DNA of 64,000 bases from Spisula solida (GCA_947247005.1 OX365955.1:20937322-21001321); one strand, 5' to 3'; shown: positions 25,816 to 38,456, counted from the first letter of the stretch. A program made the numbers and translations. Notes: generated by a model from the sequence alone, not told the origin.

Positions 25816-27214
25816 TATATATCCAACAGTGCGAACACATTCTTTACAATATCACAACATCAATGTTATTATTTGTGGCGTTCATCACCTGCATGCGTGC
25901 GTGCGCTCAATATGCATTTAACAAATAATGCAGAAATGACTGACACACTTTCTTGAACTATTCAGTGTTATAGCGTATATGTACTCGTATTATTCTTGTC
26001 CTTGTTTTGCACTGGTGAGAAAATGGTTAAAGATTTTTTATCTTTTTTGATCGCATTGGTTGGTTTAAACATCCGTAATTAGATCCACCGTGATAAGATT
26101 AAACGCATCATTCCAGACCCATCGATAGCTGAGTAAATATTCTAAGAAAGTTTCAAAGCATGAAACGTGTTACTTTTCCCAAAAGCCATCAACAACAGAA
26201 ATGTATCATTAAAATCCATATTACAGACGATTTTTATCAGGTAAAGTATATTCTAATTGAGAATATCTTATTATGCCTACTTTTATTCAAATATTTTAAG
26301 TTTATCAGCTGTTATTTGTTAAGGATACGTTGCAACCATTGGCATAATCCGGTTATAGTCCCCCAGCATTTCTCCAGTCCACTCGTCCACACAAATTGTC
26401 GTATCGTGGTTTGTATACCCTTTTCGTATGATTGTAGCCTGTATTATACTATTACAAATGTCGGAGACATCCAGACAGAAACGCAGACATCACAAGGCTG
26501 CTGAATGGTGTACGTACACAAGAGAGAAGAACTGTTTCACGGGCGATAACATTTATTTAACCACCTATCTCATCAGACACTTCCGTTTAAAGGTCCGCTT
26601 TGATACTTAATATTACAATTTTGCTTGTATCAGTCCATTAGTCCATACAGAAATGACCCCTGGACGTATGCCTCATATCAGTTTTCAGTTTATTGGCATA
26701 ATTGGCATATGAGCATTAATATAATGTTCTTAAGCCAATAAAATAAACAGAAACTATGTCAAATTTCCAGACGATGGTTATAAACCTGAGCGCATACCAC
26801 AGGTTTGAAGAATTAAGCAAAATCGATAAATAACTTTTTAATTACCACAATATAATCATACTGAAATATATAGGAATTCCCCTCTAATTACCACACCAGT
26901 GCAATGTGTTGAATTCCAATCTAAGTGCATTGTATTTGTACAAGAGAAATCAATTATTCTAACCTGTATGCAGTCATCAATCTACATAATGCGATTGAAT
27001 GTTCAACATTACAGAGTTACAGACAATAATTACAAATAAATCTATGATAATGTTGTTAATATGTTGTTTTCAAAGTTTCTTAGATAATTTGTTATGGGAT
27101 CGGTTAGGTCATGTCATTCTCCTTTCGATATTGTAGCTTTAAGCTTTCTGAAACCATACGACCAACATCTGTACAAATAAATATGCTAGCAAGTGACCGT
27201 CTAAAATATAATAT
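25816..27214. other. Gene-free stretch
   Basis: The 114-codon open frame 26160-26504 has no recognisable domain or repeat and overlaps another frame. I see no gene here that I can support. Confidence 0.45.
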
Positions 27215-28505
27215 TAAGTCGGACAGGGAAAGCAGCACTCAACTTAACCAGCCGAGTACAGAAAACATAACAAAACATACAAGGCACGATGCCCAACTGA
27301 ACCAGCTGAGCACAGAAAACATAAAAAACATACAAGGCACAATGCCCAACTGAACAGGCTGAGCACAGAAAACATAAAAAACATACAAGGCACGATGCCC
27401 AACTGAACCAGCCGAGCACAGAAAACATAAAAACATACAAGGCACGATGCCCAACTGAACCAGCCGAGCACAGAAAACATAAAAAACATACAAGGCACAA
27501 TGCCCAACTGAACCAGCTGAGCACAGAAAACATAAAAAACATACAAGGCACAATGCCCAACTGAACCAGCTGAGCACAGAAAACATAAAAAACATACAAG
27601 GCACGATGCCCAACTGAACCAGCCGAGCACAGAAAACATAAAAACGTACAAGGCACGATGCCCAACTGAACCAGCCGAGCACAGAAAACATAAAAAACAT
27701 ACAAGGCACAATGCCCAACTGAACCAGCCGAGCACAGAAAACAAAAACGTACAAGGCACGATGCCCAACTGAACCAGCTGAGCACAGAAAACATAAAAAC
27801 ATACAAGGCACGATGCCCAACTGAACCAGCCGAGCACAGAAAACATAAAAAACATACAAGGCACAATGCCCAACTGAACCAGCTGAGCACAGAAAACATA
27901 AAAAACATACAAGGCACGATGCCCAACTGAACCAGCTGAGCACAGAAAACATAAAAAACATACAAGGCACGATGCCCAACTGAACCAGCCGAGCACAGAA
28001 AACATAAAAAAGTACAAGGCACGATGCCCAACTGAACCAGCCGAGCACAGAAAACATAAAAAACATACAAGGCACAATGCCCAACTGAACCAGCTGAGCA
28101 CAGAAAACATAAAAAACATACAAGGCACGATGCCCAACTGAACCAGCCGAGCACAGAAAACATAAAAACGTACAAGGCACGATGCCCAACTGAACCAGCC
28201 GAGCACAGAAAACATAAAAACATACAAGGCACAATGCCCAACTGAACCAGCTGAGCACAGAAAACATAAAAACATACAAGGCACGATGCCCAACTGAACC
28301 AGCTGAGCACAGAAAACATAAAAACATACAAGGCACGATGCCCAACTGAACCAGCCGAGCACAGAAAACATAAAAAAGATACAAAGCACAATGCCCAACA
28401 GAAAAAGTAAATCATCCGCCCAAGTCCAAGCTGTCGAAAAGCTGAATGACCTAGTTTCAGCAATCAAAAACTGCATGCCCAAGCTGAATGACCCAGTTCC
28501 AACAG
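27215..28505 (+). mobile_element. Mobile minisatellite element, about 21 units of 53 bp
   Basis: The element has one fixed end (TATTAAGTCGGACAGGGAAA, then GCAGCACTCAACTTAACCAG), an internal head-to-tail array of about 21 units of 52-54 bp (core GGCACGATGCCCAACTGAAC then CAGCCGAGCACAGAAAACAT), and a different fixed end (AAGCTGTCGAAAAGCTGAAT, TTTCAGCAATCAAAA, GAATGACCCAGTTCCAAC). At least seven shorter copies with the same ends or pieces occur in this window on both strands. Very long minus-strand open frames (up to 420 codons, in all three frames) run through the array because no unit contains a stop. They are overlapping, low-complexity and not genes. The layout recalls bivalve pearl-type or Helentron-like non-autonomous elements, which is inference from memory. 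Confidence 0.9.
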
Positions 28506-29430
28506 TTAAACTGCGCGTTCATCCAATATTGTTATGTTTGCAATCGATGAAATAACTAAAGTTCGACATGAGTGTTACCTGCATTAAATACTCAGTATAT
28601 TTGTCTGAGTAGGATAAACTGCAACAACAAGGACAGTTTACATGATTTTCTGGATTATCAACATTTGTTTTCTTTAAAGCGTTTGGTTGAGTGATTACAT
28701 TATTTCAAAAACCTGATAACTACCCTTTTGATATTGCATAACAATTGCATTTTTCATCGTTTTTTACATTAAGCATGCAAAGAAAGCTTGGTTGAATCAC
28801 TGGCACTCATGATGACTTCCAGAGCCACTTTTCAGGTCAAATTTAAGTGACTATGGCGATGTCATATACACGTTCAGTATGATTATACGCCGCAAACACA
28901 ATTTAAAGGTGGTATACTTGAGTCACCATGTTGGTTGGTTGGTCTGTTGGTTTGTTAGCAAAATCGTTCCCGCTCTGTTTCTTTGTCGTTTCTTGCTGGA
29001 TTTTATGATTGCTTGGTTCAAATGTTCACTACATCAAGACTGTGTGTCATGCACAAAACACAGGTTACTGAGGTTACTAGCCCATATTATGTCAATGTCA
29101 TACTTAAAGGTCAAAGGTTATATAAATAATATTCCTGTGTCAAGGCAGTGCTTTGGGTGTATGATTCATCACTCCGGTGAAAGCTATAGTTGTTTGTGTT
29201 GTGATGTAAAATAAATATCGCAAGTTGTGACTGATTTCTTTATTGAACACATTTTATCAGTAATTTTCCATTCGGGACCTGGAGCCAATCTGACATCCAT
29301 CCTCTCCAAAATTAGACAATCGATATTTTAACCTTGCATACTTTTAAACAAAGTCGCAATGTCTTGGTGCAACTTATGAAAACGCTTCATATTCTCTAAT
29401 GAAAAGTTGGTCTTTCTGCATTAATTAAAT
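28506..29430. other. Mostly gene-free, with a degenerate dispersed repeat
   Basis: Around 28985-29135, AAATGTTCACTACATCAAGA, GTGTGTCATGCACAAAACAC and CATACTTAAAGGTCAAAGGT resemble, from memory, a very common bivalve intergenic repeat. The 111-codon open frame 28879-29214 overlaps it and I do not regard it as a gene. Confidence 0.4.
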
Positions 29431-29434
29431 TTAA

Positions 29435-30065
29435 TTAATTTTATATAGCCCCCTTTTATAGCGAAACACGCGTTCAAAGGCGCTTTACGTGTAGTGTTAC
29501 AGCACAAGGGCGCAGATACATCCTGTAAAAGTACAGATACAGCATGACCTGACCAGAGGGAAAGACTGAGAGAGAAAGCCCCAGGTGTGAGAGAGAGAGA
29601 CGTTAGATACAGCATGACCCGACCAGAGGGAAAGACTGAGAGAGAAAGCCCCAGGTGTGAGAGAGAGACGTTAGATACAGCATGACCTGACCAGAGGGAA
29701 AGACTGAGAGAGAAAGCCCCAGGTGTGAGAGAGAGACGTTAGATACAGCATGACCTGACCAGAGGGTAAGACTGAGAGAGAAAGCCTCAGGTGTGTGAGA
29801 GAGAGACGTTAGATACAGCATGACCTGACCAGAGGGAAATACTGAGAGAGAAAGCCCCAGGTGTGTGTGTGTGAGAGAGAGAGAGACGTTAGATACAGGC
29901 ATGTCCGGCGCTGCAGACGTGCGCCTAGCTCTTATTTCGATTAGACAGCCTGGTTCTTTAATGTGCCCGGTGTGTAGCACCGAAACACAGCTTCCTGGCA
30001 TCTTCAACCAGATACTTTAACAGGTTTATTTAGATGCTGTTATAAAGCGCCTTTTAGAGGAAAGA
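29435..30065. repeat. Dispersed repeat carrying a 68-bp tandem array
   Basis: The flanks contain TTATAGCGAAACACGCGTTC, AAAGGCGCTTTACG, TTTAATGTGCCCGGTGTGTA and TTATAAAGCGCCTTTTAGAG, a type of sequence common in marine invertebrate repeats. Between 29530 and 29895, five units of about 68 bp (ATACAGCATGACCTGACCAG, AGGGAAAGACTGAGAGAG, AAAGCCCCAGGTGTGAGAGA) are repeated, each with a variable GA or GT microsatellite. The minus-strand frames at 29421-30007 come from this array. Confidence 0.85.
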
Positions 30066-33000
30066 TGTCTTTAAAATCATATGCAGTAAAGGTATAAATA
30101 ATTCCCTAAAAGGAAGAATATCTCGGCAAAATTAGTTCCCCTAATTACAAAAGAACCAATATTTCCCCCAGTCCAAATTTCAGGGCTTGGGTCATATAAA
30201 AAAACCAAACGATCCCTGAATGGTTTACGAACCCGTTAACATAATAGGGCTGCTTCCAGTTGGCGCGTTCAATTACAGAATAGATTGGTCACGTGTTTTG
30301 TGATAGTTCACAGAACGCCTGTAGGGAATACGGCATGTGATTAGAGAAGATTTAATAACTAAGATGTTCTAATTACTGCAAAATCATTCTGGAAATTTGG
30401 AAAAATAGCAATTTGGTGGCGGTCGTTAATTTTGTGGATTTCAAACTTAAAAAGAATAGAATGCTAGTAGTTAATCGATCTTGTGGGTTTATACATCGTG
30501 GTTGCGTTTCAAGTGAATATTATTAAGTCACAGACTGAGAGTAAGATCAAAACAGAGTCAGTATTTTTAAATATAATTAACAAGTCTGCATTTTAGAATG
30601 TTGTTAACCGGCCAAACTAAACTAGTAATATTTAAAACTAAATGTAGTTAATCTTTTCCTATCTTAACAAGTCAGCATTTCCAAACGGTGACCACTAATC
30701 GGAACTTAAAGATACAATAAGTATGCCCATTTTATTAGTATGCGTTCATTTGAACTATATAATTAAAAATTAATGTTGAGCATAAGTATGCCATATGCAC
30801 ACCTGTATTATCCAATAATAAAATATGTGTGCATTGCTTCGTATACGTTGAAAAGTGATACTTAATACTGGCATTATCAATAAATTTTAACAAGTGGCAG
30901 TTTTATAACGAACCACATTATTTTACTAGTTATGTCACGTGTTAATGTGACAAATAAATACATGTACTAGGATTGTTTAATAACCACAATGATTCTTATT
31001 TAGGTAATGCTACTACATGCACAATAATCACAGGTAACTCTATCATTGATAAAGAGTAAAAATAAAAGTTTCTTTTATAAAATATATGAAATCTTAGATA
31101 TTATAAATTTAATAAAAAAATGATACAGTTACCTGTGACAATGATAGGCGATAAAATAAATTCCAAAAAACATTTGTTCAGAGTGAGATGACAGGCAGCT
31201 CTATCAAAGTGATAAACATGTTAAATACTTATTCCATAAAGTGTTAACTTCATAATATTTTCTGACCAAGTTCACTTAATCGAACTAAAGTCGATGTTTT
31301 TCATTAATTTTTTACCTGTCAATATTTTTTAACCGATTTAACGTATTGGAACAACAGTTAGTTTTTTTCAAATATGTAGAAATGCTTGCTATTTGAGAAA
31401 TATTAACGATGCTACCAAAATATTGAAGCTTGTTAACAGCCAGCCATATGCATGAAATAGGCCGTTGATTGTAACACTGGTTAAAGGGAAGTTCCGGAAC
31501 TCATGCTCATTTACAAATGGCTAAACACGAATGCCCACAGTACGTGCACATTCATAAAGTTTAAAAACGTTTCTGAAAATACTCGCGACAATGCCAAAAA
31601 AGTGGTCTTTTCAAACAGTTATAAGTACACCCATTGACTTTCTGTTTTTGGTTGTTGTTTTTTTATTTCGGCAGTGACTTATCTATAGTCTCTGATTCGA
31701 GTTTTAACCACATTGCAATTACAATTAACAGTGAGTATGAATGTTACTAGACACATTAAAACTGTACGTGGTTTCGATTAATAGTGTATCGTGTATAAGC
31801 ACGAAATTATTGGATACCACTGTTCAAATTAAGTGGGGCACCGCTGAAAGTGTTCAATTTATTGGAATTAAACAATTTATTATTTTCAAAAACAATTATG
31901 CAGTATGAACGTATTGGAATTTAACCACTATTTTCAAACGATATTAAAATAGTCAAACATTCGATGAACCGTCCAACATTGTCTGCTACAAACTTCTCAG
32001 ATGGACAGTTTGATATGTTTAGGGCACATAGCAATATAGCCGAGACAAGATATCTGTAGGAACGAGGCTTCGTGTGACCAGTAAAACACGTTGCAAGTAA
32101 AACACACGGCATGCACGATAGTTACACTCCAATAAACTGACAGGACTTCATGTAATAAAGGGCGCAAAGGCACTATATGCTTCAAAATACACATTACTTC
32201 TTCAAATCACCGACAAAACCCGACATTATTTCAATATCATCTAAAACTTATTTCTATGCCAATTTCAGAATATAAGAAAAACAAAGAAACTCCCGATAAA
32301 ATTCTGCAATATATTGCAAACGCAGGATTCAAGACCCATGAAAACTAAGTCAAGAAATTGTCTATGAAACCATAAAACAAGTTTTTCTCCTGTCAAACAT
32401 TAAAGCGAGCTGTTCGCTAGTCGAATTCGACAATTCCAACCAATCGATACTATTCAGTGTCACTGATTGTAACCCCTTCCCTTGGAAAAAGTGCCTGCCT
32501 CCAAAAACGGAAAATAAACTCCTTCATGATGCTAATTACTTAGAAAAGTTGCTAAGTATGCATCACTAAAAGGGTTATATTACTGTGCGAAAATGTTTCA
32601 TTATTTTGTTTCAGAAAAGTATTGACTGTAAATCTACCTCGTTTCCTTATGACTCACACCGTTTTAGATGTTTTCCATTGTCAGGTGTCATCGTTCGTTA
32701 CTTGGTTGTTAATTTTTGAGTCATTCGTAAGTACAAATGTTGATAGTGTCAGTTGTCTATGAGTTAATAATCAACCAACAGTAGGCCATTCCAAATCGTT
32801 TCTTCGTTTAGCGTCCGCGAACTGATAGGTTTGGGCGTCTTGAGAAGGAAAACACAACACTTTTTTACTTATAAATGGTTATTATTTCAACATATCCTTC
32901 GATCTTATTAAGATAGTGTGTATTATTAAATATTGACTGTAAATTTAAGCTCAGTTTTAGTTTTTATCTCACGCAAACATACTTTCAGTTATTTCAGCAT

Positions 33001-33271
33001 GTTATTATAATTGACAAGGCATGAAAGCTTTATTTGTTAGCAATATAATGATGAGGATAGAATTCAGAATGACTTGGTTTTTTTCGAGGGCTTCAGTTTT
33101 TCTCTCAGGATAGCTAGATAGGATATAACTTAGGGTGGAAGCTAAACGAAAAAAAAACGAATTGGTATGGCCTAAGTTGTTCTCTCACGTAAAACAGTTA
33201 CTGACAACTTCACTGCTAGTGGGAGACTTGCATGGCACGTGATATGTATGTTAGTGAAATATATTGTTTTG
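30066..33271. other. Gene-free stretch
   Basis: AT-rich with no supported gene. Apart from a small inverted repeat at 31028-31138 I see nothing structured. Overlapping minus-strand frames near 31921-32194 are taken as chance. Confidence 0.5.
31028..31138. repeat. Small inverted repeat, about 110 bp
   Basis: TCACAGGTAACTCTATCAT on the left is mirrored by ATGATACAGTTACCTGTGA on the right, with an AT-rich centre. It could be a short MITE. Confidence 0.65.
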
Positions 33272-33672
33272 CACGGTTTTATCAAAGCACTTACCGAAGT
33301 ATTAAAACAGTCACACAGGTTTGCATAACCAGTGTTCTGCATAGTTTTATATATGTTCAAAATAAGAAAGTGTAGCAAGAATGCCATCGTGGTTTCTGGG
33401 AAGATTTAACGTCATGAAAAGCCATGAAAATACCTAAAAATGACAGTTTTTGTTAAACATGATATATTTTCAGTAGATTTGTCGACAGATTACGATGGCA
33501 GTTAGTATACGTATGTATGCTTGATATTTTGAAAGACAGTTTTATGTTATACATGTAAGAAATATAGGACAGATTTATAGGAACATGCACTTTTATTCAT
33601 TGACAAAACAAATGGCCAATTTAATGAGTCTTGTTCTTTATGATTTCCGTTCGTACTTTGATAAAACAGTTA
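33272..33672. mobile_element. MITE, TGTTTTATCAAA family copy 2
   Basis: GGTTTTATCAAAGCACTTAC plus CGAAG on the left and TTTCCGTTCGTACTTTGATA plus AAACAGT on the right match the TIRs of 23086-23330. The interior is longer and different. Confidence 0.75.
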
Positions 33673-33734
33673 AAAGAAAGACTAAATTAGATATTCTGTC
33701 CTTACAGTAGTGAAACTATCACAAAAAAACAAAA

Positions 33735-33830
33735 TCAGGCCCGTCCCAGGATTGAACTCGGAACTAGGAGTCGATAGTCACTTGGTTACTTTGTTACCTA
33801 GTGATTAAATCACTTTGTTCGTTGGCGTGA
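33735..33830 (-). repeat. tRNA-like sequence, minus strand
   Basis: On the minus strand GAGTTCAATCCTGGGACGGG gives a B box and TAATCACTAGGTAACAAAGT an A-box-like segment. Spacing and stems do not support a functional tRNA, so it is probably tRNA-derived. Confidence 0.45.
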
Positions 33831-34115
33831 CTCTCAGTTTCTTCTTGACACTAGGTGCAGCCGCTCGATCCACAGGAATTTTATTCCACTTTTCAAACAC
33901 ACGATTTGTAAAAAAAATCTTATACCAGTGTGAACAGTTTCTTTATGCAATTTGTAATCGTGACCGCGAAGGTTTCTCGTTAGGTTTTTGAAATAGGCCG
34001 TCTGGACCAATCTCATATTTGTTATGAACAATTTTATAAGTTTCCACTAATAAGTTAATATTCTCTCGACGAGACTGAAGACTGTCCATTAAGACGTCAA
34101 CTAAGGTATTTCTCC

Positions 34116-35051
34116 AATTGACCTACCCGGTGGTGCAGTACTAAAATAGTTAATTGACCTATCCGGTGGTACAGTACTTAAATATTTAATTGACCTACCC
34201 GGTGGTACAGTACTAAGATAGTTAATTGACCTATCCGGTGGTACAGTACGTAAATATTTAATTGACCTACCCGGTGGTACAGTACTAAAATAGTTAATTG
34301 ACCTATCCGGTGGTACAGTACTAAAATAGTTAATTGACCTATCCGGTGGTACAGTACTAAAATAGTTAATTGACCTATCCGGTGGTACAGTACTAAAATA
34401 GTTAATTGACCTATCCGGTGGTACAGTACTAAAATAGTTAATTGACCTATCCGGTGGTACAGTACTAAAATAGTTAATTGACCTATCCGGTGGTACAGTA
34501 CTAAAATAGTTAATTGACCTATCCGGTGGTACAGTACTAAAATAGTTAATTGACCTACCCGGTGGTACAGTACTAAAATATTTAATTGACCTACCCGGTG
34601 GTACAGTACTAAAATATTTAATTGACCTACCCGGTGGTACAGTACTAAAATAGTTAATTGACCTATCCGGTGGTACAGTACTAAAATAGTTAATTTACCT
34701 ATCCGGTGGTACAGTACTAAAATAGTTAATTGACCTATCCGGTGGTACAGTACTAAAATAGTTAATTGACCTATCCGGTGGTACAGTACTAAAATAGTTA
34801 ATTGACCTACCCGGTGGTACAGTACTAAAATAGTTAATTGACCTACCCGGTGGTACAGTACTAAAATAGTTAATTGACCTATCCGGTGGTACAGTACTAA
34901 AATAGTTAATTGACCTATCCGGTGGTACAGTACTAAAATAGTTAATTGACCTATCCGGTGGTACAGTACTAAAATAGTTAATTGACCTACCCGGTGATAC
35001 AGTACTAAAATATTTAATTGACCTACCCGGTGGTACAGTACTTAAATAGCT
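34116..35051. repeat. 36-bp minisatellite, about 26 copies
   Basis: The unit is AGTTAATTGACCTATCCGGT followed by GGTACAGTACTAAAAT, with period 36. Variation is limited mainly to TATCC/TACCC, AGTT/ATTT and a few singletons. Because 36 is divisible by 3, one minus-strand frame repeats a 12-residue motif containing PPDRSINYF. A G-to-T change (plus strand) near 34694 turns it into a stop. The frame of 131 codons (34695-35090) is a repeat product rather than a supported gene. Confidence 0.97.
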
Positions 35052-35784
35052 AATAAATTCTTCGTTTATCTGCTTTAAATATACGTACATTTATACTGCA
35101 TTTCTTATGTACATATTATAGTATGGCATTTAAGATAACTCGTCTGTACATTAAATATTCACGTGGACATGGAACTTGGACTTATTATGAAACAATTGAT
35201 TTGCAAAACCATCCGATGCCTTCTACGAATGTTTGAGATTGATGGCATTATAAATATAATTCTAGAAGGGATATGCGTTATACACACCATTCACCAACCA
35301 CAAACCAGATATATGTAGTATGTATAATATACTGTTACAGAAAAAAATGCATTTATCACAATACATTGCTATGTGAACATTGTTTAATGGCAATAACACA
35401 ACGTTGTCTTACCTGTCGAAAGTTTTGTATGGTATATTATCCGTTTTATCACAAAATATCTGCGGGCTACAATAAGCAACTTAAAACTTTTTTCTCAGGC
35501 AATATAGTTCCAAGCACACTGATAAAACTTAAAGCGCGCTACGTCGATAAAACTACACCAAGCTGTCACAATATGACTGCCTCGACGACAATAATTGCGG
35601 ACCAACACTTACTGCAGGTGAATTCCAATACACAATTTGCTCGAGACAATATCAGAATCTGCTACCGACGACTGTAAACGCTCGTAAAATTAATTAATAT
35701 CGGGTATCTGCCGTGTGGACATATAGTTACTGAAAGCGACAACCCTAACACTATCTCCAAGCTGAGCAATATTGTATTATTGAA
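35052..35784. other. Gene-free stretch with one unassigned open frame
   Basis: A plus-strand frame of 134 codons at 35273-35677 is not repetitive and is rich in Cys in its N-terminal half, but I recognise no domain. I see no splice site, promoter or conservation to support it. Confidence 0.3.
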
Positions 35785-36350
35785 AATTGAAAAGAATACT
35801 GTCGATGAAATTCTCGAGGGTAAGGCCAATGTTAAAATACATGTCGCTTTCCATTAAGGCTGTGTAATGTCCATGAAAGCAAAATAGGTTGATTGTCTGT
35901 CCTTCATCGTTGTAATATTGATTGTGTCATTCAGTGCATCGTTAGGAAGGTCCATTTAATACCAAGTACTATAGACATACACTAACAGCGGAGTAAATGT
36001 TCTTAGTTCGGTATCATCACTGAAGTCATATACGTCATAGTAAGGTATGACGTCATAGTACTTGGTATTAAAATTAAAATTGAAAAGGATACTGTCGATG
36101 AAATTCTCGAGGGTAAGGCCAATGTTAAAATACATGTCGCTTTCCATTAAGGCTGTGCAATATGTCCATGAAAGCAAAATGGGTTGATTGTTTGTCCTTC
36201 ATCGTTGTAATATTGATTGTGCCATTCAGTGCATCGTTAGGAAGGCCCATTTAATACCAAGTACTATGACGTCATACCTTACTATGACGTAGTTGACTTC
36301 AGTGATGATACCGAACTAAGAACATTTACTCCTCTGTTAGTGTATGTCTG
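35785..36350. repeat. Composite direct and inverted repeat
   Basis: Segment A (35785-35967, from TTGAAAAGAATACTGTCGAT to AATACCAAGTACTAT) is repeated directly at 36080-36272. Segment B (35968-36065, containing AATGTTCTTAGTTCGGTATC and CATAGTAAGGTATGACGTCA) recurs inverted at 36262-36350. The order is A, inverted B, A', B. A minus-strand frame here (35956-36177) spans the junction and is not a gene. Confidence 0.88.
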
Positions 36351-36705
36351 TGAAGCGGATTGTAACGAGTAACGGAGTTCAAGTTCTAGATATATAACCA
36401 TTGATCTTTTTAACAATATTTTTCCTAGACATGCACTTTGATGAATCCACGTTGTCTTATGCTAGGGCATTCCAGAATGTCATACCGATGACAATGGGTG
36501 ACATTCAACCCTCGTTAGTAAATGTCCGCAAAGCGGATTTTAACGAGTAACGAAGTTGAAAGTGAAGTTTTCAAGCATAAGATATCATTGCCATTGATCT
36601 TATCAACAATATTTCTCGTAGAGATGCACTTTGATGTATCCACATTTGGCATATGCGAGGGCATTCCAGAATGCCATACCGATGTCTGATGGGTGACACT
36701 CATTA
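36341..36705. repeat. Tandem duplication, two units of about 175-190 bp
   Basis: The run from GTTAGTGTATGTCTGTGAAG with CGGATTGTAACGAGTAACGG to GGGCATTCCAGAATGTCATA is repeated starting at about 36514 (GTTAGTAAATGTCCGCAAAG). The copies differ by several substitutions and small indels. The duplication abuts the preceding composite repeat. Confidence 0.88.
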
Positions 36706-37593
36706 GTTTTATAATAAGCAGACGGAGATTGTGTGCATATTATAACTTGTTTTTATCTAAATCATTCTAGGTAAATATAACAAGGTCTATAGAGTAAAGG
36801 TTTAAAACCGGTATAGCACATATATTTATGTTTTAATTGTTAAAATAATACGCTCAGGGACTAAATAAACGTACAAGTTTTCCATATTTAAACTATTCAT
36901 GGCACAATGCTTAATATCTTAACATAAGTATAGTTTTGAAATGCATTCACAATGTAAGTTTTAAACCAATGTTTTGCACGTTTTTTATAACATGCAATTC
37001 ATGGATTGACCATTACCATAACGTGAGTTGGCTACAACTGACCATGTCATGGGAAATTCAGATTGCAGGTTTCTTGTGCGTGCTCCACCACAAAGTAAGT
37101 TGCAGAACTACACCGTGGGCTTATCCAAGAGTGGTAAACGTAAACTACAACAATATATATAACAAACATACGTTACCATCGATAAGACATAGAGATATAC
37201 AGTGTCGCTGTGTCCAAGGTGCATTGAAAGTAACCATATTTAAATTGAGCATAGCTGGATTCCTACACTGAAACCAGCGTTAAAATCTTATTTGTTGACC
37301 TATTTTGCTGACATTTTTGCAGTAACCTCATTAATAACTGCGTCTGAAGTATGGGAATTATAAACACATTTAATGAATAATAACTTGTAAAAGTTACCAT
37401 AATATTAAAATATTAATTATTTATTAAGTCCTTTCGTGTATATTGTTTTTATCAGTTCTAATGGTATCCGGTATTATAAATCATGTGTTTTAATAAGTAG
37501 GACTATATATTATTTAGTTCATTTTTTTACTAAAATTGATAAGTGCAATTGAACAAATGTACAAAAGTAATGCTCCATTGTATTTAAATCGTC
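36706..37593. other. Gene-free stretch
   Basis: No supported gene. The 111-codon frame 36936-37271 has no recognisable domain. Confidence 0.45.
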
Positions 37594-38232
37594 ATCACCA
37601 AAGTGCGTTCGTCCACACCAAAGAGTGTTCGTCCACACCAAATAGTGTTCATCTACACCAAAGAGCGTTCGTCCACACCAAAGTGCGTTCGTCCACACCA
37701 AAGAGTGTTCATCCACACCAAAGAGCGTTCGTCTACACCAAAGAGCGTTCGTCCACACCAAAGAGTGTTCGTCCACACCAAAGAGCGTTCTTCCACACCA
37801 AAGAGCGTTCGTCCACACCAAAGAGCGTTCGTCCACACCAAAGAGCGTTCGTCCACACCAAAGAGCGTTCTTCCACACCAAAGAGCGTTCGTCCACACCA
37901 AAGAGCGTTCGTCCACACCAAAGAGCGTTCGTCCACACCAAAGAGTGTTCGTCCACACCAAAGTGCGTTCTTCCACACCAAAGAGCGTTCGTCCACACCA
38001 AAGAGTGTTCGTCCACACCAAAGAGCGTTCGTCCACACCAAAGAGCGTTCATCCACACCAAAGAGCGTTCGTCCACACCAAAGAGTGTTCGTCCACACCA
38101 AAGAGTGTTCGTCCACACCAAAGAGCGTTCGCCAACACCAAAGAGCGTACGTCCACACCAAAGAGTGTTCATCCACACCAAAGAGTGTTCATCCACACCA
38201 AAGAGTGTTCGTCCACACCAAATTGCGTTCCA
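37594..38232. repeat. 20-bp minisatellite, about 31 copies
   Basis: The unit is AAGAGCGTTCGTCCACACCA, repeated in perfect 20-bp register without a single indel across more than 600 bp. Variable positions are mostly AGAG/AGTG, CGTT/TGTT and TCGT/TCAT or TCTT. Open frames of more than 200 codons exist on both strands because the unit contains no stop in any frame. They are artefacts. Confidence 0.98.
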
Positions 38233-38456
38233 TTTCATTAATGGTGTGATACATTGCTACACACTACATGGTGTTGAAAGTGCGTTCCCTTTTTATGTTT
38301 AACAACTTGATTGTTTAAGCGTTTTCTAGACCAACACAAAGCCTTGTTCAATAAGATAGCAAATTGAAAGCTCAGACGAGAATAAAATACCCAATAAAAT
38401 AAAATTAACAATTAATCGCTTGATGCGTAAGTATGCAAAACTAGAGTAAAACACTG

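Noticed and set aside
26160..26504. 114-codon plus-strand frame
   Set aside because: No domain, and it overlaps another open frame in a different phase.
27201..28482. Three overlapping minus-strand frames of 381-420 codons, Cys/Phe-rich
   Set aside because: They run in all three frames through a 53-bp minisatellite whose unit has no stop on that strand. The frames translate the same DNA shifted, so none is evidence of a protein.
29603..30007. 134-codon minus-strand frame
   Set aside because: Translates a 68-bp GA/GT-rich array inside a dispersed repeat.
34695..35090. 131-codon minus-strand frame with 12-residue repeats
   Set aside because: Follows from the 36-bp period. There is no start context, signal or flanking exon, and the same repeat outside is broken by a stop.
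35273..35677. 134-codon plus-strand frame with several cysteines
   Set aside because: Cys spacing fits no zinc-finger pattern that I know, and no splice or regulatory context was found. In AT-rich DNA of this length a chance frame of this size is plausible.
37519..38249. Frames above 200 codons on both strands
   Set aside because: They are products of the 20-bp array. Simultaneous openness on both strands and in several frames reflects absence of stops in the unit.
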